Below, piece after piece: positions 1 through 11,410 of a stretch of 64,000 bases of DNA. Position numbers and translations under genes: made by a program. Under the pieces are notes generated by a model. That model saw only the letters and a list, made by a program, of their open reading frames with translations. It did no database searches and was not told the origin of the DNA. Numbering within the stretch: the stretch's first letter is position 1; every line of letters begins with the position of its first letter. This DNA is from Nigrospora sphaerica (lineage: Eukaryota > Ascomycota > Sordariomycetes > Amphisphaeriales > Apiosporaceae): positions 930,001 through 994,000 of the forward strand of contig JAGVVL010000027.1 of NCBI GenBank assembly GCA_018287875.1, read 5' to 3'.

Positions 1-1701
1 AGTCGCGGCCGACGATGGTTGCCCCGTTCATGCCCGGCCACGACGCCTTCCACCCGTACGTGTACTTCCAATGCTGCGCGGGCGGGTACGTGATGGTGAT
101 GCGGATCTCGGGCGGGTTAAAGCAGATCGGGTTCTAAAGGCACTGGATGACCTCGTAGAGCTGCTTCCCGGCGTTGTACAGCTCCTTCAGGTTGCAGACG
201 AACTCACGAATTTCGTTGATCTTCTTGAACGGCGTGAGGAGGATCTCGACCCAGTCGCTGCAGACGTACTCAAACACTTCGTCCACGTCCTCTTCCGTGC
301 CACGCTCCATCAGGATCACGTCCGTGCTGGCGAAATTACCTCCCGTCCAGAGGTCAAGGGACCCCGAGTTGGGCATGGCGCCGACCGTTCTTCTTCGTCT
401 GGCCTGGTCGGTGGGTGTGCCCGCAGCAGCGCAGGACGTGGCTGTCGGGCACAACTAGGGTGGCCCATTAGGAGCGGCCCAGTAGGTGCCGCTACTGTCC
501 GTCGCGTTTTGGCTTCGTCCATGAGTGCATCGGGGTCCGGGAGACCATCCTCCTTCATCAGCGCCTTGAGCTTATCCAGCAGATCAGGGTCCGTCACGGG
601 TCCACTGTTTCCACCGTCTAAGTCGACGAGGTTCTGAAACGTGGTGACGAGGACCTCATTCTTTTCGGGTTCGTACGCGACCTGCTTCATAATGTCGCCC
701 CACTGGACTGTAGCGACTGCGAACGTCACGGTTGAATCGTCCGAATTATACGTGGCGCCCTTGACGAGGAACGTGCCACGCTGTGTCTTAGGGTTACACC
801 CGGCTGAGTTGTTAATGATGATAAATCACTCTGGGGCCAGCCTTTGATCAGACCATAGGCAAAGTCATCCGCCATTTTCACGGTGATTTCGTCCTAAGTA
901 TAAGTGACCTCGGTGACATACGCCGAGTTCTTTAGCATGACAACGTCATAGACGATATCAATCATGACCGTGACAGCATTCTGACCTGGGGCTGGGTCCC
1001 TATAGTTAAGACTTGCAGATCGGGAGAGCACCAAGTTTACGTAAGACGATCTGTCGACGGAGGAGTCGGCAACGACTATCATAGCACTGCTTGTTACCGA
1101 ATAAAGAGGACCGCCAGAACTAGTGATGCTAGCACTGGACATGGTGAATGATCCCGTAGTGGAGGCCGAGACAGTCGGAATAGAGGCGAAGCCACTAGAT
1201 ATTGCCGGCGGGAAGCTCGACATAGCTAGCGGTAGAGTCAATGTTGCCGGTGGTGGAGACCGCACAATAACCAAACTGACGGGCCGGCAATCCTTGGTCG
1301 AGGGAGCCGCTGTCTGGATAAGTATGTTGGAGCTCGGATCCATGCAGAAGCCTGTCGAGCCCACGAGAACGGCGTTGCTGGCGCCATCGTAGCTCCAGGT
1401 GGAATAAGGAGAAGCCTCGTTCGGCGAGAGGCCTAGAAAGGTCTGGTTGCGTGCAGCGACGCCATTCACGGACAGATTGATGAAAATGACAGTCCTGTTG
1501 TCACGGCACGCAGTTGGACAAGTCAACAACTGATCGTAGATTGACTGAGGATAGCAAGATGAGGAAGAAAAGAAGGAAAACAACGATGGCTTTGGCAGTC
1601 TCAAGGTATCTAAGTACTCTGAGACGCACAGACACTCCCTTCTGCCAGTGTCCGCCGCCTGTTCCATCAATGTACAGTTGCCAGCGCCGTCACAGTAGGG
1701 A
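1..1701 (-). pseudogene. Broken gene of unknown function, runs off left edge
   Basis: The minus strand reads as one protein in pieces. An open frame covers about 1700-897, with a Cys-rich start (CPPIPYCDGAGNCT), several N-glycosylation sites and a long Ser/Thr-rich middle. A TAG at 894-896 interrupts it, the same frame continues to about 830, and the reading then shifts (GTFLVKGATYNSDDS onward, about 800-520). A further block covers about 370-137, and coding-like sequence continues after another in-frame stop to base 1. That last stop, within CCTTTAG, could instead be an intron acceptor. The upstream end is joined directly to a truncated LTR at 1702, so no start codon or signal peptide is present. 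I do not recognise the family. It looks like a secreted or surface protein whose 5' end was lost. Confidence is good that it is a gene relic and nil on function. Confidence 0.5.
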
Positions 1702-1822
1702 ATAGGAGGACATTTATACCTGCTATCTAATCAGGAAGCCTCCTGATTGGATCATCAGATAATATCTCTCCTCCTCGGCGTTGCAGAATATCACGTGGTC
1801 TGCCTTGGGACTTCACGTATCA
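1702..1822 (-). repeat. Truncated copy of LTR family B
   Basis: About 120 bp match the first part of the LTR seen complete at 43718-43920 and 35026-35289, in the same orientation as the 43718 copy. The intact terminus ends TCACGTATCA at 1822. The other end stops inside the LTR, where it abuts the broken gene to the left. No target duplication can be assigned because one end is missing. Confidence 0.75.
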
Positions 1823-2397
1823 CAAGCGTAATAAACTTATGTGGGGGTATAGTACACCACTAAGAATATTAAAAGGTCCCAGTTTATGCCTCGCATAGTC
1901 GAATCTTTGTCGAAAAGGACATCATGGCCAAGAGACTTCAAGTAACGGGAGAATGCCTAAGCATTGGATTCGTCTTACCTAATCGACATAGTTAATATTT
2001 ATCGAAGCATGGTCGAGTTCATAGGAGACGCAACGGTAAAGCGATTGACTGGCCAGAAATCTCAATTGTACTAACTTAAACGACTAATTGTTACTTGCGA
2101 AGTAGAAGTGCCCCATCCTTCTACAATTTGAAAAAAGAGCAAGGTAAGAGAAACCCGAAAAATGAATACATCTCCCCGTGATCGTTCGTCGGAGAGTAGA
2201 AGTCGGTGAATATCTTCCGGATTGCTAATCCGAAGCCCTGCGTCCAGCGAGAGGCCACGAATTGAAATTTAAAAGACACCAGAGGGAGGCTGAGACAGGT
2301 CGGTGGTGAGGGTAAGAGTGAATTGCAGGGCAGGTTCTGCAGAGTGAGCCGAGTGGTAATGGTGGTGTGCGGGAGACAGCTACAGGGAGCCCGGCGT
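1823..2397. other. Intergenic, no gene seen
   Basis: This AT-rich stretch downstream of the hydrophobin gene has no open frame of note. It presumably holds the hydrophobin 3' UTR. I see no repeat unit, tRNA or transposon end in it. Confidence 0.6.
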
Positions 2398-2960
2398 TTA
2401 GAGACCGACAGGCGTCGAGCAGAGGAGAGCCTGGCCGAGCTAGAAGAAGAGTCAGTTTAAGAACCTCGCAGCACTAACTCCACATAGCCAGCTAATTTAA
2501 TCAGGAAAACATACAAGGTCAAGAGTGCAGCACTGAGCTGCGTCACCCGTCGCCTTACAGGTGGCCCGGAAGTCATCGGGGCTGGTGGGAACCTTAGAGG
2601 CTAGAGTTCAAAATGTTAGTACAGTTTGCTAGTGATTCCAGGATCGAAGACCTTACGAGGGGCGCAGTCAAGGCTGGCGATGCCGGCAGCGTTAACGGCA
2701 CAGCAGCGGGGGAGGCTCTGGAAGACCACACTCTTGCACGGGTTGTAGCTGCCACCGCCAGGGTAAGGAGACTTGGTGGTGGTGGGAGCCGGCGCGTGAG
2801 TCGCCTTGGTGGTGGTGGTGGGAGCCGGGGTGTGAACCGCCTTAGTAGTAGTGGTGGGAGCCGGGGGGTAAACCACCTTGGTGGTGGTGGGCTTGTGCTC
2901 AGTGGGAGCGGCCAGAGCGGTGGCGGCTAGGGCCGAGATGATGAGGGTGTAGAACTGCAT
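2398..2960 (-). CDS. Class II hydrophobin with Thr/Pro-rich N-terminal repeats
   Basis: Three exons: 2657-2960, 2515-2600 and 2398-2439. The introns are 2601-2656 (donor GTAAGG, branch CTAAC) and 2440-2514 (donor GTATGT). The spliced frame is 144 codons, 143 aa. A signal peptide (MQFYTLIISALAATALA) is followed by about 45 residues of tandem PAPTTTTKA-like units. A class II hydrophobin domain follows with eight cysteines spaced C-X10-CC-X11-C-X16-C-X8-CC-X10-C, ending LGQALLC. Class II hydrophobins are secreted amphipathic proteins that self-assemble at air-water and wall surfaces. The last 10 residues before the final Cys and the final Cys itself appear only when intron 2 is removed, which supports the model. 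The Thr/Pro extension is not part of the minimal family and may be O-glycosylated. A longer upstream reading frame exists, but only the 2960 ATG precedes the signal peptide. Confidence 0.93.
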
Positions 2961-5329
2961 CTTGAAGGTGGTTGGGGTTGTTTCGAGAAACGGAGTGTTA
3001 AGAAGTGGTGATGGAGGTAGTGGAGATGAGGTGAGTGTTTTAAGATGGATGCGTGAGAGGATGGTGATGAAAGGAAAAGCTGTTAATGGAGAACATGAAC
3101 GCCCTCTCTTATACCCGTATTCGAGGCTATATTCGGCTCTCATTTACCTCTGCCCCTGTATTTTCCCTCTTGTCGTGAGCTTCTTGATGGCATACCAAAG
3201 CCCCAAGGTCTACCCAGCCGTGCGGTAGCCGCACTAGTGTTTGTTCTTCTTACGGGCTGAGCTCCCAGCTGAAAGGGGTGGCATGCCAAGATTTCTGTGC
3301 CGTCCGTCCAGGTTCTACACGCGCCAGACGGGTATTTAAAAGCAACGTCATGCAACTTCAGGAACTCCACCCCGCTACACCTCGCGGCTCAGCATCTACT
3401 TAATAGGATCGAATGTGGAAAGCGATCGGCGATGTTCGGCAGTAACCGAGACGTTTAGGCCCTAGGAAGCAACTTATGAGGCCACGAAGGGTGAAAGGTC
3501 GCCACTGAGGAATTTTCCAAGACTGCGGCCCGTGATCCTGTACCCATCACTTAAAATTCTCTAGTCTTTTCCTAGATACCGGGCTTTTAGCGCCGCGCGT
3601 GACGGTCCTGCCCCTTCCTGACGTTATCCATCTTAACCTTTCCCTTAGCGTTGAACACAAGGTCGCGGCAAGTTACTAGGAACTGCAGCACATTACTCGT
3701 CTTAGCTACAGCCTAGAAATGGACTCAGCAACGAGGGGACTGAGATGGGCTGTGATGGCAGATGGCTTCTAATTAGGGGGGTTATTGACTAAGGCTTCGG
3801 AGACGTTCTGCAGTTAGCGAACCCGCCTAGTGCGAGCTGTCTCTGTAAAGATCTGCATATCTTCTTAATAGAGCTGATGGGCGTTAAACTAGCCACGCCG
3901 CTCTCTTCTAGGGCAGCTAGGTTCAGATGGTTGGGGAGTTGTGGACCAGAAAGCATCGCCCGGTTAGGTCTAAGCGATCGGAGGTAACCCCAGCTAATAA
4001 GCAAGTTAAAAATGGCGCTTTTTTAAGCGAGACAAAAGCTGGAAGGAACACACGGCAACCTATTGTCGGTTAGGCTGCGTTAAAAAGGATGTGCGGCACG
4101 GCTCGGCTGCCGCTTTCCAGCTGAGCCCAAATGTCTTACTAGCGTCTTGTCATTTTTTAACTAAGTATGCATAAGTATGCCTAAACTTAGCAAGCGCTGT
4201 TTAGGGTAGTGGCAGCCACTAGCCGCTCGTATACTATGCACACTGGGGGGCGAGTGCCTTCTTACTTTGCACTTTCGTTTCCTATGTACGCCACACTCTT
4301 TTCGCACCTTGCGAAACGCAGCTCCGCCAAGCAAAAGTAATTGTGACAGTGCCGCTGAGCTGTTCATTACCTGAAATATTGCCCATGGGCCGGTTGATGC
4401 TAGAGGCCAAGTAACGCCACAAGCCAACATATTCGCCAAATTACATCATTGGTGAGGCCCATCACTGATACGTGATGCCCTGGATATTGAAGGGGGGGGG
4501 GAAGGGGGCAACCGTTCTGGAGTGGCAGCTGCGGCTGCAGCTGCTGCTGCAGCCTAGGGCATAGAGACAGACCTGGCACCTGGAGGCACATGCTTCAGGC
4601 CTGCCGGCTGCCACGACCCTAGCCCGCACCTGTATTAGGTCTGCCACCACAGTTTCTAGTCAGTTTAGCTCCCTTCTAAATGCATGCTCTGTTTTTTATC
4701 ATACTTCCGTATCAGCCATCAAGATTTACGACATGGCCGCCAACCCATTTCACGTCTACGCCGGCCACGAGCATTGGGAATGGCCCAAGGGGCGCCACGT
4801 AGTGATGCAGGACGAGGCAGATGGCGTGATGTACGCGACGCTCTACTTTATCAATTATAGGAAACGGTTGGGATCGCAGTGGAGGGTTAAAGATGAGCAG
4901 TAGATAGGCATATGTGAAGAACTAGACGTATGTTGTAAGCTTGCCCTGGTTCGAATCGGATCATGTGGCCTTAGCTATGAAATTTCCCGCTGCTGAAACA
5001 ACTCATTGTAGCTCAGTTCTTGACCGACGGAATGCCGTTGACGATGGAAATCCACTATTGCCCTAATCATTCACAATTGTGGCGACCGGCACCAGTAAAC
5101 CAGCTGACCTCGAAAGACTTGCCACTGGCATTGCACATTTGATCAGGCTTTTTATGGAAGGCGCCCCTGCATTCGTCTTCGCAAGAGCCTTGAGGAAGCT
5201 AGATACATTAAAACAGTTTCGTGTCAGCCTATGGTAAAATGATTGAATGGTTTAGTATAACTATTGGTGAGTGGAATGCATCATTGTTTTGATGATCAAT
5301 GGTGCCGGAGGCTCAGTGTCAATACCTAT
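2961..5329. other. Long intergenic region, no convincing gene
   Basis: The hydrophobin promoter side lies at 2961-3400. The rest has many stops in all frames. A 10-G run lies near 4491-4500. A 56-codon frame at 4733-4903 (begins MAANPFHVYAGHEHW) has protein-like composition but no recognisable family and could be a gene remnant. The segment ends at the approximate 5' edge of the LINE, which I could not fix precisely. Confidence 0.45.
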
Positions 5330-5449
5330 GATCAATATATAAGAAGGGTACGGTAACACAGACCCCACACTGCGATAACTTCACAACCACGACATTTTAA
5401 CCTACCGGATAACCCAGAAATCGTTTCTAAGGCCTCATTTAGCCTAGAA

Positions 5450-6808
5450 ATGGCAGATCTACCACCCCCGAGGCAAAGCGCGGGTGGTGGGAGCCACCAA
5501 TGGCCCGCCCCACCGCCCGAGCCGTCACCTCCAGAATTAAGAACGCCATCGCCAAGCAGCAACACGGCACCTGGTCACAACCCAGAAGCCGTACGCCGCG
5601 CTATAGACAGCCTTAAACGCTTCCTAGCTGGTGACCCCGATATGGCAGCTATAGCCGCAGCCGCCCAGACCGCCATTCCGATCCTAGAGGCGGCCCAGAC
5701 AGCCGAGGGACTAAACAACTGCACCAGCATCGAAAAGCGTATCGACGCCATCGAAAACGCGCTGCAGGCCATACACAAGGATTTCAAGGCTCCTAAGACC
5801 TACGCTACGGCTGCCATGGCCGCCGTTCCTACACCTAGAGCTCCCCAGATTGCCAAGGCACTGCCTCTCCGGCACGAACGAGAGATTACAGTCAAGGCTA
5901 CGGTGACAGAAGGACGCACCTACGCAGAGATCGTCCGCAAGATCAACGACAAGACAGGGAGAGAGGCAGCAGTGGCAGCCAGGAAGCTCCCCAGCGGAGA
6001 TTACGCGGTCACCTGCAAATCAACAGCAGAGAAACAGGCCCTAGAGGCCGACCTAGCCTGGACCGCCGAGGCCTTCGGAGAGAACGCCTCTATCCAGAAG
6101 AGAAAGATCCTGGTGGTGGCCCATGGCATCAACAAGGAGGCCATAGAGACGAACCAAGGGCAGCTAGAAGTCCAACTCCGGAACCAGCCCGGCGGCCCTA
6201 TCGACGTCCTGGAGGCCAAGCTCCCTCGCAACGCCAAGACCTCGTCCAGGAAGGTCACGGCCCTATATATTGCAGTACCCACGGTTCAACAAGCGGAACA
6301 GCTGTGTCGAGACGGCCTTATTTGGCAGTATGGCTACTATCCATGCGAGCCCTTCGCCGAAGGAGCACAGCTCAAGCAATGCTACCACTGCTACCGTTAT
6401 GGACATATCGCCCGTGTTTGCCGCCACGCACGCAGGTGTGGGCTCTGCTCTTCAACAAAGCATAACGATAAAGAATGCCCAGAAGCCGAGAATAAGAGCC
6501 GGTACTGCTGCCCAGCATGCCGAGGACCACACACTGCGTGGTCTAAGGAGTGTCCAGTCTGCCAGGAGCAGGTCCAGATCGCCAAGGCTGCTTATGTCAC
6601 GAGACCGAAGGGGTTCGCACTGCCCTCGCAAGAACCTCCTAAACCAACAGCCGAAGACTGGCAGACAGTACAGCCGCGGAAGCGTCGAGCAACCAGCTGC
6701 CGTACTAGAAGCACTGGCAGAGCCCGTAGCAGAACCCACGAAGAGATAGACGACATGGACATCGAAACACCGGAGTCAACACTAAACAGCATCCACGCTC
6801 GACCATGA
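5450..6808 (+). CDS. LINE ORF1, gag-like RNA-binding protein with zinc knuckles
   Basis: The 452-residue product is the putative nucleic-acid-binding partner of the LINE ribonucleoprotein. The N-terminus is Pro/Ala rich. The C-terminal third (about 311-373) contains successive Cys/His clusters: CYHCYRYGHIARVC, then CGLCSSTKHNDKEC, then CPACRGPHTAWSKECPVC. A basic tail (about 400-435, RKRRATSCRTRSTGRARSRT) follows. The frame is fully open with no stop or shift, unlike ORF2 next to it. The stop codon overlaps the ORF2 start as ATGA, an arrangement compatible with termination-reinitiation in LINEs. Confidence 0.88.
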   Translation: MADLPPPRQSAGGGSHQWPAPPPEPSPPELRTPSPSSNTAPGHNPEAVRRAIDSLKRFLAGDPDMAAIAAAAQTAIPILEAAQTAEGLNNCTSIEKRIDAIENALQAIHKDFKAPKTYATAAMAAVPTPRAPQIAKALPLRHEREITVKATVTEGRTYAEIVRKINDKTGREAAVAARKLPSGDYAVTCKSTAEKQALEADLAWTAEAFGENASIQKRKILVVAHGINKEAIETNQGQLEVQLRNQPGGPIDVLEAKLPRNAKTSSRKVTALYIAVPTVQQAEQLCRDGLIWQYGYYPCEPFAEGAQLKQCYHCYRYGHIARVCRHARRCGLCSSTKHNDKECPEAENKSRYCCPACRGPHTAWSKECPVCQEQVQIAKAAYVTRPKGFALPSQEPPKPTAEDWQTVQPRKRRATSCRTRSTGRARSRTHEEIDDMDIETPESTLNSIHARP

Positions 6809-9800
6809 CAGCGCTAAGGATCCTACACTGGAACACGCAGAAAAGCAAGAAAGCACAGATCCCGGTAGTCGATGCCATCTCCGAAGAGTACGACGTCCTA
6901 GCTATCCAAGAGCCCTGGCGAAACCCAAATATGCCGACCACCTACTGCCCGAGATCCTCTCCATACTTCCTACTCTACGCAACCGAGGGAGGTAGGGCAT
7001 GCATCTATATTAATAAGAAGTACACCCCAGCGCAGTGGACATACGAGGCGCAGCCAGATAAGTGTCACATCACAATCCAACTACCAGACGGTCCTATAAC
7101 GGTTATCTGCATATACTCGCCTCCCCCTGGGTCCACTAGCAGATCGGACCTACCCGCTATCGAAGCCCTCCATGACGAACCCCAGCTAAGACGAACAGTC
7201 CTCGTGGGAGACTTCAACGTCCACCACCCCGTCTGGGGAGGATACAACGTCCGACCCCATAGGGCAGCTGATAAGCTGCTCCAGCTAGCAGAATCCTGGA
7301 GACTCCAGCTGATCACACCCCTGGAACACCGACATGGACACGAAAAGGATGCGCAGACTCTACGATCGACCTAGCCTGGGCCACAGACGATCTCCGGGTC
7401 GCCTATGACGGATACGCACCATACGCAGGATCCGATCACCTCCCTCAGGTGATACGCGTGGCTGGACCCCGTATAGACCGCCAAGACAGGCTACGACGCA
7501 GCTGGAAAACAGCTGACTACGACCAGGCGAAGGCAGAGGCGGCATACCTACCACAGCCAGGGCAACTCGAGACACCAGAAGAAATCGATAGCTACACCGA
7601 GACGTTAACTAAGGAGCTAACACGGATAGCCGACCTAGTTGCCCCCCTCCGCCACTCTAAGGGGAGAGGCAAGGCCTGGTGGAACCACGATATAAAAAGA
7701 GCTATAGAGGAGGAGAGACGAGCCCAGCGAGCATGGCTATCCGACAGGACAGACGCAGCCTGGCGAGCCCTTCGGCAAGCATCCCTTACGAAAAAGAAAA
7801 CGATCCGCACCGCAAAGACAGCGACCTGGAGAGGCATGCTCCACGAAGCCTCTAGCCAGCCAGCTGGCGTCTGGAACATCGCGAGATGGGCCAGAACCGA
7901 AGGAGCCGCGCCACCGCTACCTCCAGCCGTCCCTACGCTCTACACACCGCGAGGCGAAGCAACGACCCATAAGGAGAAAACAGAGGCCTTCCGAGAGAGG
8001 TTCTATCCCCTCCCTAAGGCTACGTACACCGGCTTCCGAACAACGAACCGGCTCGCAGCGCCTCTCGATATGGACGGCAAGGTGACAGCAGAACAAGTCC
8101 AAGACGTCCTTACTAAGGCAGGCCAGTGGAAGGCACCTGGACCAGACCAGCTTCCGAACGGATTTCTCAAACGCCTAGGAAAGCCCCTCTTCCAGGCCTT
8201 GGCCTCCCTAGCGGAAGCGTGCTGGCATATAGGATACTATCCAAGAGCGTTCCGCAAAGCAGTCACCGTTATCCTCCGGAAGCCAGGAAAGCAGCCAAAC
8301 GAGTACCACCAAGCCGGCGGATGGAGACCCATCGCGCTGCTTAACACTATAGGGAAAACGATCGAGAGCCTACTAGCGCAACGGCTAGCTAGCTTTGCCG
8401 AAGAGAATGGACTGCTCCCGGACGAACAGATGGGTAACCGGAAAGGCCGCTCTACGGAAACCGCGCTACGGCTGCTCACAGACTTAGTCCGCACAGCCTG
8501 GAAGCATGGAGGCGCTGCGACTCTCCTATCGCTAGATATCTCGGGTGCTTTCGACTCCGTTGACCACGATAGACTCCTCGGCAACCTACGAGCGCTCCGA
8601 GTACCTATATGGACCATTAACTGGATACGCAGCTTCCTTTCTAACCGATCCACCACACTGCTCTTTGACGGCCAGGAATCGGACGAGATCCCAGTCCCGG
8701 CAGGCGTCCCGCAGGGCTCACCCCTATCGCCTATCCTCTTCTGCCTCTATACAGCCGGTCTCTATAAGGCTCTCCGCGCCGTACCAGGGATAGCTACTAT
8801 AGCCTTCGCAGACGACACGAACCTCGTGGGCTTCGGCTTAAACCCCGAGCAGACCTGCGAGCGGCTAGAAGCCGCTCACAGGATCTGCAAAGAATAGGCA
8901 GTCAGCCACGGCATGACCTTCGCAGTCCAGAAATATCACCTAGTCCACTTCTCTCGAAGACGGAAAGGTCCGGACACAAAGATAGCCTTAGAAGGTCACG
9001 AAATCGAACCAGAAGACTCCTGCCGCGTCCTTGGCATCCAAGTGGATAGACGTCTCCGCTGGGACGTCCACATCCAGTCGATATCGAAGAAGATGGCGAC
9101 GCAGGTCTATGCTCTAGACCGGATAGCCGGCTCGACATGGGGCGCGTCTCTCCAGCGAGCCCGCCAAGTCTATACAGCCGTCGTACGGTCTGCGATAGGC
9201 TATGGAGCTTCAGAGTGGCACCGCCAGATCTCGAAAAATAGAGCTAAGGCACTCAACGACGTCCAGACAGAGTGCCTCCGAAAGGTCACAGGAGCTTTCA
9301 AAGCCACGGCTAACGCAGTACTAGAAACGGAAGCTTACGTGTCTCCCTTAGACACGTGGCTCAACAGAAGGGTGGCGGCATCGGAAGAGAGGCTCCAACA
9401 GCCGCGTATCGCATCACTCATCCAAGCAAGGTGCGATAGCGCAGCTAGATGGATCCTAACAAGACCGACTCGCCGGCGCAGATTAAAAGGCCCCGACGCT
9501 CCCGATCGTAAGAGGTGGCTAGACGAATGGCTAGCTGGAGACTCAGCACATAAGGCTGAGGAGAGAGACTGGCTTCAAAGATGGCAACAAGCGCAGCAAA
9601 ATCGAACAGCACGAACCCCGGCAGCAACTAAGATGCCGCCAGACAAGCACGTCCTCAAGCTCCATAAGGGACTCCATAAGGCGGAGAGCTCCATCCTCGT
9701 TCAAGCGAGGACTGGCAAGATTGGGCTGCGAGACTTCCTTTTTAAACGCAGGGTCCCAGGCTTCGACAGCCCCTGGTGCGTCTGCGGTCAGGGCAGGGAG

Positions 9801-9992
9801 ACCGTCCGGCATATCCTCGTTTTCTGCCCACGGGAAAGAGAAAGACGAGAGCATCTCGTCCAAGCTTTAGGAGGACCGATAGACACGGACAGGATGCTCG
9901 ACACCCCAGGAAAAGCAGGAATTATCGCGAGATGGCTACTCCGCTCCGGAAGGCTGGACATGTTCCAGCTAGCGAATCAACTCATCAGCTAG
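6805..9992 (+). pseudogene. LINE ORF2: endonuclease and reverse transcriptase, two lesions
   Basis: Domains in order: an APE-type endonuclease (about 6805-7440; begins LRILHWNTQKSKK, has VGDFNVHH and ends with the SDHLPQ motif), reverse transcriptase (about 8050-8850) and a C-terminal region to 9992. RT motif A reads SLDISGAFDSV, motif B GVPQGSPLSP and motif C AFADDTN. The tail carries a CCHC-type cluster (CVCGQGRETVRHILVFC). No RNase H domain is visible. A single missing base near 7323-7330 shifts the frame inside the endonuclease; the correct frame resumes and reaches SDH. A TAG at 8895-8897 follows RICKE where a Trp is expected; TGG to TAG is a CpA to TpA change on the other strand, as RIP would make. 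The protein is otherwise complete. Confidence 0.88.
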
Positions 9993-10190
9993 GAAGCGGG
10001 CGCGCTGAGCCCGATCTCGGTATGGCAGGTCAAAGAGTAGATAGAAGCGGTACGACGCAGCGGAACCTAGGTTTTTCACCCGGCCGGACGGTTGCCCGGA
10101 ACGGTTTTCCTAGGCTAAGATGCGCAGGGGGTCCTCATGGCCTAAATAGGTCGCTAGGTGTAAGAATAATAATAATAATAATAATAATAA

Positions 10191-11410
10191 TTACTCTAGT
10201 TGTTTGGCTGCCTGGTTGCCTAGCTACTAGGACCTCGCCTTAGCTCTAAGCTAGAACTCCTATTAAGGAGGGGTAGCTCCCCCGCCTAATGGGTATAGCA
10301 CCAGTGAGGCTGGCGATGCCGCCTGAGGCACCGGGACAGCTGCTTCATGAGGGGGGCATAATTTTAAGGGAGGCTGCGCTGGGGAGGTGACCCCGCGTAC
10401 CCGCAGGCTGGTCACCTGACCTGTGGCACAGGCCAGCTGGCGACCTACTAGCGAAGGGCGGGCGCACCGCTGGCGCCCGACCTGAACTTGGATTCTGCAA
10501 CAATCAGTCTTGCAGTGGAATTAAGACTACCCTTCGCTACCCTATACCTGACGGTGCCACTGTGACTCCTCCGGATCCTTACAGTTCCATCTTGTCCTGG
10601 AGGTAAGCCATTTCATCCCAACGGAGAATATGGTTTTATCTGACGTGGGTCGAGAGGGGGCTACGTGAGCAGCTCGTGGATGGAGGGGCTGGTTCGAGGC
10701 ATTCGCTGATTAGGCTAACTCACTCAGCCGGCAAAACCCAGTGTACACGTACCTACGGCGGCTATGCGTTTATCACTTCACTTAGCACACAAGGTGAGTT
10801 TATGCTATGCAGTCGACGCGTCTGCTATACGCGTGAGCACACGTTCCGAGCGGTGTCGCGGTATGCTTGGTTAGCGCTGCGGAATTGGTGCATTAGCACT
10901 CTGATCGATGCCGCTGCAGTATGGACAGGGTTTGCGGGCGTTGGGTTCATTCCAGCCGCGTGTAGAAGAGCGCAGTCGGCCGCTCTCTAACCACTATGCA
11001 TACCACATCTTGGGCTCTGCCGTTTGGGACAAACGACTGGGGCTGCCTTCCACTTTGGCGGCTGCTGACAACAGGAGCTTAAAGATGGTTCACCGACTGC
11101 ATCTGCCCAGCGTCTACCTCCAAAGACATGGCGCGAGTCGAGTTGTCAAGGCCCTCCATTACCTATGTGCACGCTTAAGCTAGCGGATGCTGGCGGGTAC
11201 TACGCCTCAGGCCTCTATGATCCTGCTCCTATTTGACTTGCGAAGCAAACTTGGCTAGCCGCACCTGAGGCGTTCTGCGATTGCACCAAGCATTTGCTAA
11301 CCAATTCTTTGTCTATAATACTCGGAGGGAGCCCGCGCATAACCGAAGGCTGGGCCAGGAGAGAGCCTGTGGTTTGTGGGGCCATTTGTCGTGTAGCATG
11401 GACCGATTGA
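10191..11410. other. Intergenic, no gene seen
   Basis: This follows the LINE tail. GC-rich and rich in short repeats and palindromes (for example GGGCGGGCGCACCGCTGGCG near 10457), it has no sustained frame. It may contain old repeat sequence, but I could not assign it. Confidence 0.4.

Larger units (their letters stand above)
5330..10190 (+). mobile_element. Near-intact Tad-like non-LTR retrotransposon (LINE)
   Basis: A 5' leader is followed by ORF1 (5450-6808) and then ORF2 (6805-9992), joined by an ATGA stop-start overlap. A 3' UTR follows, and a (TAA/AAT)n run at about 10164-10190 marks the 3' end. Endonuclease and reverse transcriptase with no LTRs define a LINE; the layout fits the Tad clade of fungi. 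ORF2 has only two lesions (a frameshift near 7323 and a TAG at 8895), so the insertion is recent. No RNase H domain is visible in the C-terminal part. The 5' boundary is approximate and I could not identify a target-site duplication. Confidence 0.9.

Noticed and set aside
4940..4970. B-box-like GGTTCGAATCGG
   Set aside because: No tRNA body around it.
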